Origin: Clostridium_AT radicumherbarum | Lineage (GTDB): Bacteria > Bacillota > Clostridia > Clostridiales > Clostridiaceae | Direction: 5' to 3' | Length of the DNA stretch: 64,000 bases | NCBI RefSeq assembly: GCF_045310525.1 | Contig: NZ_JBJHZY010000002.1 | Location: 310,001 to 374,000 of the forward strand | Part shown: positions 52,129 through 60,187 of the stretch, in pieces | How positions within the stretch are numbered: position 1 is the stretch's first letter | Layout: each line of letters begins with the position of its first letter | The notes under the pieces: generated by a model | The model's database searches: none | Seen by the model: only the letters and a program-made list of their open reading frames with translations | Told to the model about the DNA's origin: nothing | Made by a program: the position numbers and the translations under genes

Positions 52129-55100
52129 TTATTCAGCACTCTTAAGAGATTCAATCATGTCTATCTTATCGAACTTTCCGTACATAGCAATATTTACAAT
52201 GGCAGAAAATAAAATGGTAAGTAAAACTGAATATAGGAAATAAATTGGATCTATTGTTTTATAAAACATCATTACATTTGTTTCAGCAGCATTTAAAACA
52301 AAGCTGTTTAATATTATTCCAAAACCAATTCCAACTATGCTTCCTATAATAGTTAATAGAATGTTTTCCCTATATATATAGGCTGCAAGCTCGTTATTGT
52401 AGAACCCTAAAACCTTTATTGTGGCCAATTCTCTTTTTCTTTCACTGATATTGATATTTGTAAGATTATAAATTACAACAAAGGCCAGCACCCCTGCTGA
52501 TATTATTAAGATCAATACCACTGAATTTATACTATTCATGCTCTTGTTGTAGTCTAGATGGACATTGTTTTTAAAGCTTACAGAACCTACATCTTTAATA
52601 GCTATAATTGCTTTTGAGGTTTCATTTTCCGAATTTTCAGAGGTATCCTTTATAAGACCGTAAAAACCGTTAAACTGTGCATTTTCACCTGTTATCTGCT
52701 TATAATAATCAGGGCTCATGTAAATAAAATGAGATAGATAATGCTCTGTTATAGCCGATATTTTTGTTCTTATTACCTTATCATTTATGGTGATTTCAAT
52801 TGTATCTCCAATCCTTTTATTAATTAGGTTTGAAAGCTTTTCTGTAATTATTACTCCGCTGTCATCAAGCTTTAAGGACTTGCTATTTATTGTAAGATCA
52901 ATATAATTGTTAAGCTCATCCTTATTTTCTGGAACTACTATATAGGCATCTTGGTTTTCATTATTTTTATTCTTAACTGTGGCATTTTTGGAATAGGTAA
53001 ACAATATTGATTTTACATTTGAAATATCCATTACCTTGTTTTCTATATTATTTTTATCAGCCTCATCTATGGATTTTGTAAAGGAGGTTGTCATATCATA
53101 TTTATAAATCTTACTAAATTGCTTTCCCATTGCATTTGTAACGCCGCTTCTTAGGCCGAAGCCTGTTAACATCAGCCCTGTACAAGCTGCAATTCCTATT
53201 ACTGTCATAAGAAGCCTCTGCTTATATCTAAATAAATTCCTTGCAGTAACCTTTTCTGTAAAGCTTAGTCTTTTCCATATAAAGCTTATCCTCTCAAGTA
53301 AAATGGTTTTCCCTGACTTAGGTGCCTTTGGTCTCATTAAGGAAGCTGGAGCTTCTCTTAATTCCTCTAAGGTTGAAGCAACAGTCGCTACAGTAGTAAA
53401 CAGCACAGCTATTAAGGAAGCCTGCAGAGCAAAATCATAATTAAAGGAAGTAATTACATAAGGTATAGTATATAGGGATTGATAGGCATTCATAATCAGC
53501 GGCGGAAATAGTCTAAAGGCAAAGGATAATCCTAGTAAGCTTCCTGTAAGACTTGCAATTAGTGCATAAATTAAATAATGGGACACTATTGCAAATCTAG
53601 AATATCCAAGTGCCTTAAAAATTCCTATTTCAGTTCTATTCTCTTGAACCATTCTTGTCATAGTTGTAAGGCTTACAAGAGCCGCTACTAAGAAAAATAT
53701 AAGGGGAAATGCCTTTCCTATATTGCTAATTCTATCGCTGTCTTGTCTATAGGTTTCATATCCTATATTTGCAGACCTTCCAAGTACATAAATGCTTGGC
53801 ATTTTAATATCTTTAAGCTTATCCTTATTTTTTTGGATTTCGGCTTCAGCATCGCTAAATTTAGTATTTGCCTTAACTTCTTCATCCTTTAACTCCTTAC
53901 TATTCTTATCAAGCTCCTTTTGTCCGTCCTCAAGCTTTTTTCTAGCAGAACTTAGTTTATTTAACCCATCCTGCTTTGCACTATTTAATTCTGCTTCGGA
54001 TGCTGCTAATTTATCCTTATTTTCTGAAATCTGTGTACTTGCATTATCAAAGTTATTTTTAAGTTCATCAAAATTAAAAAAGGAATTAATTTGTACTAAG
54101 GCACCATCAGCTTTTAATGCGCTATACATGCTATAGAAGTCTTTACCTTTAATGTCCTTTTCATATACTCCATTTAAGGAGTTGTACTGCAGAATATAAC
54201 TTTCATTTTGCGGATCCGAGTCTAGGAGCATCTTTGCCTCATTTACCTTGGCTTCAATGCCTTTAGAAATATTAGCTGCTGCCTCTGAAATTCCTGAATT
54301 AAGGGAAGCATCACTTACTGAAAGCTGATTTTTGCCTTCTGACAATTGCTTTTGTCCATCAGCTATTTTCTTATTAAAAAGTGATTCATTATTTTTAAGC
54401 TCAATCTTCCCCTGATCTAATTTCTTTTGCGCCGCCTCAATAGCTTTATAACCTTCAGCAAATTTATCTGCAGCCTCTTTTTTCGAGGTTTCTAATTTTG
54501 CTTCTGCATCATTTATTTTACTTTCTGCATCCTTTAACACTTCATCATATCTAATTTTACCTCTATCAGCACCAATGTCCTTAAGCTTTTGTTCTATTTC
54601 ATCTGCAGCATTTTTATAGTCCTCATTATTTAAGAGGCTGGTATTAGAAGTAATGCTGCTCATTTTTACATAGATTTCTGAATAGACATCGCTTTTAAAC
54701 ACAGTTGGTAGTATATAAACAAAACCTCTTACTGAGCCATTTCCAACTGAGCTAAGCTGTCTTTGTGCTGAAGAATACAGTGGAGACTGGGCTGTTCCAA
54801 CTATTTTAAATTTATTATTATTAAGATCATCTAAAATGCTGGTGTCCTTGCCAGAATTAAGCTCTATTTCGTCTCCAATTTTCAGCTTATTATCCTTAAG
54901 AAATTTATCTTCAACAATAGCTTCACTACTATTTTCAGGCATTCTTCCATTAACAACTCTCATAATATTCATGCCGTCTTTAGCTGGTAAAGAATTAACG
55001 TTTAGCACTAGAGAATGCTTATCTTTTTCAAATACAGCATCTATCGAATGTGAACCCTCAGCTGCCTTTATACCCTTTAACTTTCCGATTTCCTGCACAT

Positions 55101-55314
55101 CCTCTTTAGTTAGACCAAGAGTTGAAATTAATTTAAAATCCATAAGGTTGTTTTGGTTGTAGTAATAATCAGCAGAAATTTTCATATCTGGACTAGTAGC
55201 CCGCACACCAGCATAAAATGCTACTCCCACAGCTATAATTATTACTATGGATAAGAACCTAGAAATAGTCTTTTTTATATCTCTAATTAAATTTTTTATA
55301 AAAGTCAGTTTCAT
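52129..55314 (-). CDS. FtsX-like ABC transporter permease with long extracellular coiled coil
   Basis: 1061 residues. N-terminal helix (about 18-38), extracellular domain of about 500 residues containing two coiled-coil stretches rich in K/E/D/A (about 260-330 and 420-510), then an FtsX block (about 540-660) with three helices. A second helix plus extracellular domain leads to the final FtsX block (about 940-1050). This architecture matches the large MacB-like/mechanotransmission permeases of Firmicutes. Pairs with the ATPase upstream (104 bases). Substrate unknown, possibly lipids or antimicrobial peptides. Confidence 0.9.
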   Translation of the reverse strand: MKLTFIKNLIRDIKKTISRFLSIVIIIAVGVAFYAGVRATSPDMKISADYYYNQNNLMDFKLISTLGLTKEDVQEIGKLKGIKAAEGSHSIDAVFEKDKHSLVLNVNSLPAKDGMNIMRVVNGRMPENSSEAIVEDKFLKDNKLKIGDEIELNSGKDTSILDDLNNNKFKIVGTAQSPLYSSAQRQLSSVGNGSVRGFVYILPTVFKSDVYSEIYVKMSSITSNTSLLNNEDYKNAADEIEQKLKDIGADRGKIRYDEVLKDAESKINDAEAKLETSKKEAADKFAEGYKAIEAAQKKLDQGKIELKNNESLFNKKIADGQKQLSEGKNQLSVSDASLNSGISEAAANISKGIEAKVNEAKMLLDSDPQNESYILQYNSLNGVYEKDIKGKDFYSMYSALKADGALVQINSFFNFDELKNNFDNASTQISENKDKLAASEAELNSAKQDGLNKLSSARKKLEDGQKELDKNSKELKDEEVKANTKFSDAEAEIQKNKDKLKDIKMPSIYVLGRSANIGYETYRQDSDRISNIGKAFPLIFFLVAALVSLTTMTRMVQENRTEIGIFKALGYSRFAIVSHYLIYALIASLTGSLLGLSFAFRLFPPLIMNAYQSLYTIPYVITSFNYDFALQASLIAVLFTTVATVASTLEELREAPASLMRPKAPKSGKTILLERISFIWKRLSFTEKVTARNLFRYKQRLLMTVIGIAACTGLMLTGFGLRSGVTNAMGKQFSKIYKYDMTTSFTKSIDEADKNNIENKVMDISNVKSILFTYSKNATVKNKNNENQDAYIVVPENKDELNNYIDLTINSKSLKLDDSGVIITEKLSNLINKRIGDTIEITINDKVIRTKISAITEHYLSHFIYMSPDYYKQITGENAQFNGFYGLIKDTSENSENETSKAIIAIKDVGSVSFKNNVHLDYNKSMNSINSVVLILIISAGVLAFVVIYNLTNINISERKRELATIKVLGFYNNELAAYIYRENILLTIIGSIVGIGFGIILNSFVLNAAETNVMMFYKTIDPIYFLYSVLLTILFSAIVNIAMYGKFDKIDMIESLKSAE

Positions 55315-55418
55315 AATATCACTCTTAACTTCCTATCAACTTTATAAGTAAACTTACATCTAATTAACAAACTCTTTTTAATAGCACTTAGTACTCTCTT
55401 TAATTGAAAAACTTTTGT

Positions 55419-56123
55419 TTACCACTCGATACTCTCAATTGGTACTGGATTAGGGTTTTTCTTAACACTTGCAATTTTGCCGTTTTTAACAGTTATGACC
55501 TTATCAGCAATTGGAGTTATAGCTGAATTATGAGTAATAACAATAACTGTCATATTGTAATTCTTTGAGGTATCTGATAAGAGCTTTAGTATTGCCTTAC
55601 CTGTGTTATAATCTAGTGCTCCTGTAGGCTCATCACAAAGCAGCAATTTAGGATTCTTGGCTAAAGCCCTTGCTATAGAAACTCTCTGCTGCTCTCCTCC
55701 AGAAAGCTGAGAAGGAAAATTGCTCATTCTCTCCATAAGTCCCACATCTTTAAGTACCTCTTCAGGCTTCATTGGTTTTTTGCAGATTTCCACTGCAAGC
55801 TCCACATTTTCAAGAGCATTTAAGTTTTGAACTAGATTATAAAACTGAAACACGAAGCCAATATCCTCACGTCTGTATTTTGTAAGCATTTTTTTATTAT
55901 ATTTACTTATTTCATTTCCATCTACGTATATGCTGCCGGAAGATACCTCATCCATACCTCCAAGAAGGTTTAAAATAGTAGTCTTGCCTGCACCGCTGGC
56001 ACCAACTATAACTACGAATTCACCCTCTTCAATAGAAAAGGACACATTATCCACTGCTTTAATAATTACTTCACCCATTGAGTAGATTTTTTCAACATTT
56101 TTTAGTTCTATAAAGCTTTCCAT
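55419..56123 (-). CDS. ABC transporter ATP-binding protein (MacB/LolD type)
   Basis: 234 residues. Walker A GASGAGKTT, Q-loop YNLVQNLNALENVELA, signature LSGGEQQR, Walker B LLLCDEPTGALD, H-loop VITHNSA. Energises the FtsX permease downstream. ATG 56123 follows AAAGGAG; an in-frame start further upstream would overlap the repeat half-copy at 56137. Confidence 0.95.
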   Translation of the reverse strand: MESFIELKNVEKIYSMGEVIIKAVDNVSFSIEEGEFVVIVGASGAGKTTILNLLGGMDEVSSGSIYVDGNEISKYNKKMLTKYRREDIGFVFQFYNLVQNLNALENVELAVEICKKPMKPEEVLKDVGLMERMSNFPSQLSGGEQQRVSIARALAKNPKLLLCDEPTGALDYNTGKAILKLLSDTSKNYNMTVIVITHNSAITPIADKVITVKNGKIASVKKNPNPVPIESIEW

Positions 56124-56136
56124 ACTATTCTCCTTT

Positions 56137-56160
56137 AATGGCATCCATATGAGTTATTAC
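56137..56160. repeat. half copy of the dispersed hairpin repeat
   Basis: Matches 22 of 24 bases of the left arm at 43725-43753, starting AATGGCATCCATATGAG. No complementary arm follows. It is the only copy next to a gene's 5' end: it sits just upstream of the ATPase ribosome binding site. Confidence 0.7.
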
Positions 56161-56327
56161 CTATTTTGTGAACCGCGGTTCTCTTTTAGTCCAAAAAAAT
56201 TGTTACTTCCGTAACAGTTAATTTAATATTTCTATAACTTAATGCTTTTATTGATACTTTATATTCATAGTCTCACATGCTTTTTATACTTCATGTTTTT
56301 GTACTTTCATACTAAATTTTTCTTTTT

Positions 56328-56930
56328 CTATGCTTCTCTAAAGTTTAGCTTACTGTTAATATCCTTAAAAAGAATATCTATCATATTGATAATAAGTTCC
56401 CTGACTTCTCTGCCATCCTCTTTTTCTCTTAAAATTATAGAAATACTTTCCACAATATTGTTGGAAATAAGATAAATAATAAAGTTATCTTTAAGTTCTT
56501 TATTTTCAAGAGACAACTCATACTTGGATTTTTCAGTAACAATTCTTGTTATGAAATCAATAAAAGTACCTTTGCAATTCTCATATTTTGAGCCCTCACT
56601 TTTATTGAGCAATATAGTTAACTCAACACTATTTTCTTGAAAGATCTCCATTATTTTTTCCATAAGTTCATAAAATATGTTTTCTGTATTGTCATCAAAT
56701 TCCACCTTATTAAACTGATTTGTATAATCCATCAGCTTAAGGTATACAGGTCCAATAAGACTTTCAAACAAATCGTCTTTGCTTCTAAAGTATTTATAAA
56801 AATTACCTACTGATGTAGCAGAGTTTTTAGCAATATCCCTTATAGACGCGCCTTTATAGCCCCTTAGCTTAAACTCCTTTAAGGCCTCTTCGGTTATTTT
56901 CTTTTTAATTTCCTCTTTCAAATATTGCAT
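56328..56930 (-). CDS. TetR-family transcriptional regulator
   Basis: 200 residues. Helix-turn-helix at about 20-50 (GYKGASIRDIAKNSATSVGNFYKYFRSKDDLFESL), followed by a divergent ligand domain. GGAGG precedes ATG 56930. Same orientation as, and upstream of, the ABC genes, so it probably controls their expression. A GAACCGCGGTTC palindrome lies between them (about 56170). Confidence 0.9.
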   Translation of the reverse strand: MQYLKEEIKKKITEEALKEFKLRGYKGASIRDIAKNSATSVGNFYKYFRSKDDLFESLIGPVYLKLMDYTNQFNKVEFDDNTENIFYELMEKIMEIFQENSVELTILLNKSEGSKYENCKGTFIDFITRIVTEKSKYELSLENKELKDNFIIYLISNNIVESISIILREKEDGREVRELIINMIDILFKDINSKLNFREA

Positions 56931-57017
56931 TAGAAAACCTCCGTTCTCTTTTAGTTTAATATAAGCAATGAAAACTGTCAATAAATTTAATTCGCAAAAA
57001 ACACTACATATAAAAGT

Positions 57018-57464
57018 TTATTTAAGTTCATGAAGCTTTTTCAAGATAAAAAGCATATGTTTTTTTTCTTCTTCTATTAGATTATTAAACAAATTGTATT
57101 CCTCTGTATTCTTTTTAAAATTTTTTATAATTTCACTGTAAGTATCTATACCCTTCATTTCTATTGAAAAAGCAAAGTTGAAAAATTCCTTTTCTTTCCC
57201 AAAATTTATATTTTTATTATTATTTTTAATAAATTCCTCTTGCTCTTTAATTATCTCTTTAGCTTTCTCGCTTAAATCAAGATTAACATTTTCAATGTTT
57301 CCAAATAACTCCTTAATTATCTCTTTATGCATTTCTTCCTGCTTAGCAAAAGTTATAACTGTTTCCTTAATCCTATCCTCACAGAAACCAGCTAGCTCTT
57401 CATAAAACACTCTTGCGTTTTCTTCTATTTGAATCATATTTTGATAAAATTCATTAAGTCCCAT
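57018..57464 (-). CDS. ferritin-like/rubrerythrin-type protein
   Basis: 148 residues, four-helix bundle. Two EExxH-type metal motifs appear: EENARVFYEEL with QEEMHKEI, and EMKGIDTYSE with EEEKKHMLF, as in rubrerythrin-like diiron domains. No C-terminal rubredoxin domain, so the electron donor is separate. Probably peroxide or oxygen defence. ATG 57464 follows AGGAG. Confidence 0.75.
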   Translation of the reverse strand: MGLNEFYQNMIQIEENARVFYEELAGFCEDRIKETVITFAKQEEMHKEIIKELFGNIENVNLDLSEKAKEIIKEQEEFIKNNNKNINFGKEKEFFNFAFSIEMKGIDTYSEIIKNFKKNTEEYNLFNNLIEEEKKHMLFILKKLHELK

Positions 57465-57560
57465 TATATCTTCTCCTACTCTAATAATGTCATGTTGCCC
57501 TCCGAGATAAGTAATGGAGGTTTTTGAACATCTTCTTTTTCCAGGCACTCTGAACTTAAC

Positions 57561-57610
57561 ATATACCTGTTTTATAATAGCTTAAAGCAGCCATTTTAAA
57601 ACAGGTATAT
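57561..57610. terminator. stem-loop between the GT2 gene and the ferritin-like gene
   Basis: ATATACCTGTTTTA and TAAAACAGGTATAT, a 14-bp stem with a 22-base loop. The plus-strand exit is T-rich; on the coding (minus) strand the exit is T-poor. Confidence 0.55.
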
Positions 57611-57637
57611 TTTATATTTTAAAGCTAATGCCTCATT

Positions 57638-59038
57638 TTACTGTTTATTATCGCTTGCAAAAGAGGTTCTTTTTATATAACCCCAATTCTTGCTTCCTTT
57701 TTTAAAGTTAAAGAAAGCCTGTACACGCCAAAATACTGTTAATTGTCTATAAGAAAGTTGCTCAAAGAAACTATAAAATATTAATTTTATAATCTCAAAG
57801 GCCTTGTTATACCTTTTATAAGAAAGTTGTTCTAACAAAATTGCAAAAAGTGAAAATAGTAGGCCATATAAGTATGCCATTAAAAATACAAAAATGAAGA
57901 ATTTTGATAGGATTCCAAAAACTATAGAAAGAATTAATATTATATACCCCATTGTTTCTATTACTGGTCCAAGCATTTCAACTAGTATAAAATATGGCAT
58001 GGACAGCATACCTACTATACCATACTTAGGATTAAATAACATTTTCTTATACTTAAGCAATGAATCTATAAGCCCCCTATGCCATCTAACCCTTTGACTT
58101 CTAAGACTGCTTAAATTGGCTGGTGCCTGTGTCCAGCATACTGCATCTGAGGTAAAATCTATTTTGTATTGAAGCTTATTCCGTCTGTAATATTCATGAA
58201 GCTTTAAAGTTAACTCCATATCTTCACCTATGGTTTTACTATACCCTCCAACTCTAGTTACAGCTGACTTTTTAAAAACCCCAAATGCACCTGAAATTAT
58301 TAGTAAAGCATTAATTCGTTCTAAGCCTATTCTGCTGCTTAGAAATGCTCTAAAGTATTCTACAATTTGAAATACAACAATAGCCTTTCTAGGAAGCTTA
58401 GCTTTTTGCAAATTTCCATCCTTAAAGGTACAGCCATTAGCAATTCTAACTATCCCCCCTACTGCTATAGTTTCTTCATGTTTTAAAAATGGTTTAACTA
58501 TCCTTAATAAAGCATTTTTTTCAATTATACAATCTGCATCTATTCCGCAAAATAGAGGATATCTTGCTACATTTATTCCTGCATTTAGTGCATCTGACTT
58601 CCCTCCATTTGCTTTATCTACAACTACTAAATTAGTTATTTCAAAAGATCCATAAACCCCCTTAATTTCTTCACATGGAATTTGCATATTAACTTCTAGG
58701 TCTATTTTTCTTAAGTTAAAGTGATTAATTACCCTGCTTAAAGTTTCATCCTTTGAACCATCATTAACTAATATTATTTCAAATATTGGATAATCAAGGT
58801 CCAAAAGAGATTTTATATTATCTATTATAGTTTCTTGCTCATTATAGGCAGGAACCACTATAGAAATTGGTTTTGTATAATTGCTGATTATAGTAATATC
58901 ATTATTAGCAACATTTATAAATTTTCTAAGTCGTCTTGTAGATAATACTATTAAAACAATATAAAGCATACTGATAATGAAAAAATAGGTAAGTAAAAAA
59001 ATACTAATTACATTAATTATCTTTATTAATATATCCAT
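57638..59038 (-). CDS. membrane processive family 2 glycosyltransferase
   Basis: 466 residues. N-terminal helix (about 8-33), cytoplasmic GT-A domain, then three or more C-terminal helices (about 340-410). Catalytic features of processive synthases: VNDGSKDE (D93), GIDADC (167-170), GED (271-273) and QRVRWHRG (315-322). Similar to poly-GlcNAc, hyaluronan and cellulose synthases, so it likely makes and secretes a homopolymer. ATG at 59038 is four bases from the HEAT gene stop. No PilZ domain, so c-di-GMP control would need a partner. Confidence 0.92.
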   Translation of the reverse strand: MDILIKIINVISIFLLTYFFIISMLYIVLIVLSTRRLRKFINVANNDITIISNYTKPISIVVPAYNEQETIIDNIKSLLDLDYPIFEIILVNDGSKDETLSRVINHFNLRKIDLEVNMQIPCEEIKGVYGSFEITNLVVVDKANGGKSDALNAGINVARYPLFCGIDADCIIEKNALLRIVKPFLKHEETIAVGGIVRIANGCTFKDGNLQKAKLPRKAIVVFQIVEYFRAFLSSRIGLERINALLIISGAFGVFKKSAVTRVGGYSKTIGEDMELTLKLHEYYRRNKLQYKIDFTSDAVCWTQAPANLSSLRSQRVRWHRGLIDSLLKYKKMLFNPKYGIVGMLSMPYFILVEMLGPVIETMGYIILILSIVFGILSKFFIFVFLMAYLYGLLFSLFAILLEQLSYKRYNKAFEIIKLIFYSFFEQLSYRQLTVFWRVQAFFNFKKGSKNWGYIKRTSFASDNKQ

Positions 59039-59041
59039 CTA

Positions 59042-60115
59042 TTATCCTCCTATATTCTTTACTGTTTCATAAATATCTTTGTTAGAATTAAGAAAATAAT
59101 ATGCTAGTGCAGAGGCATCTTCATCATTTTTATCTATAGACAATTCAATTAATGTATAAATTCCTTCTTCACCCATTGAAGATATAGCCTTAGCTGCATT
59201 AAACCTAACCCACCATTCCTCATCTCTTATCATATAAATTAGCTTGTCCTTAATCAGTTTTGAATCAAAGTTAGTCATTCCCTTTGTTATAGCAACCCTA
59301 ACTTCCCATTCATTTTCTGACATAAACATGTCATAAAGCTTATCTATATATATTTGATTTTTACTGCTGCCTATAGCTGTTACAGCAGCTATTCTTACCT
59401 CTTTTTCGTCCTGTAAGAATTTTAGAAGCCTGTCAGAATATACTTCTGTTTTTAATTCTTCTCTGCCAGTTAAGATTTTTAAGAAGATTATTTTCCCAAT
59501 TTCACTTTCTTCCCTTTCTAAAAGCTCAAACCACTCTTCAAATTTTAACTTAATTCTATTTAATATTTCAATAATTCTATCACTTAATATATCCGAATTT
59601 ACTAATTTGTGAATTATAAAATACTTTTTATACTGCTCGACATTTAACATTGACAGTCCAAAATAACAGGTATACTTAATATCTAAGTCTTCCGAGTTTG
59701 AATACTGTAAAAGCATTTCATAGGCAGAAGCCACTTTCATAAATGCTAGCTTTCTTAGGTATTTTAAATTTGGACTTCTCTTAATTTTATTAATTAAAAA
59801 TAAATCTAGTTTTAATTCTTCTATAATTTCACTAATGCTTTTACTATCCTTTTCCGAATACTCAATTAATATGTCAATAGCAATCATTTTTCTATAAGTA
59901 CTATTTGTTACAGCTTTTAGCTCAAGTAAGTCTCCAGCTTCTTCTATATGTTTGGAAATAAGTGAGCTTATTTCAGCCATAATTTTACTATTTCTTTTTT
60001 CTACAATCTTTGTTTTAATAATTTGATAAAATATAGCTATAAGTATAAAAGCATTAATAACTAATAAAACATATATATTTATAAGTATAAAAGCTTGCAT
60101 ATTATTAGAAAACAT
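59042..60115 (-). CDS. membrane-anchored HEAT-repeat protein
   Basis: 357 residues. N-terminal hydrophobic helix (about 10-32), then alpha-helical sequence with HEAT repeats at about 235-340 (EVRIAAVTAIGSS, EVRVAITKGMTNF, WVRFNAAKAISSM). HEAT solenoids are protein scaffolds; between a glycosidase-like and a synthase gene it probably links them at the membrane. Start ATG at 60115, preceded by AAGGTGGTG and overlapping a 23-codon ORF. Confidence 0.88.
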   Translation of the reverse strand: MFSNNMQAFILINIYVLLVINAFILIAIFYQIIKTKIVEKRNSKIMAEISSLISKHIEEAGDLLELKAVTNSTYRKMIAIDILIEYSEKDSKSISEIIEELKLDLFLINKIKRSPNLKYLRKLAFMKVASAYEMLLQYSNSEDLDIKYTCYFGLSMLNVEQYKKYFIIHKLVNSDILSDRIIEILNRIKLKFEEWFELLEREESEIGKIIFLKILTGREELKTEVYSDRLLKFLQDEKEVRIAAVTAIGSSKNQIYIDKLYDMFMSENEWEVRVAITKGMTNFDSKLIKDKLIYMIRDEEWWVRFNAAKAISSMGEEGIYTLIELSIDKNDEDASALAYYFLNSNKDIYETVKNIGG

Positions 60116-60176
60116 AACCTATCACCACCTTATTTATTTTATCCAAGTAGGAAAACTTATTTTTCTTCATTTTCAT
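60105..60176 (-). CDS. 23-residue leader ORF overlapping the HEAT gene
   Basis: GGAGG, a six-base spacer, then ATG at 60176; the peptide begins MKMKKNKFSYLDK and ends at TAA 60107-60105, 11 bases inside the HEAT gene. The ribosome binding site is stronger than that of the HEAT gene, as in translational coupling. Basic, no hydrophobic anchor. It could equally be a small partner protein. Confidence 0.5.
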   Translation of the reverse strand: MKMKKNKFSYLDKINKVVIGYVF

Positions 60177-60187
60177 AAATATCCTCC

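Noticed and set aside
53792..54136. Serine/leucine-rich ORFs antisense to the ABC permease and other real genes
   Set aside because: They have no ribosome binding sites, low-complexity composition and lie opposite strong coding regions.
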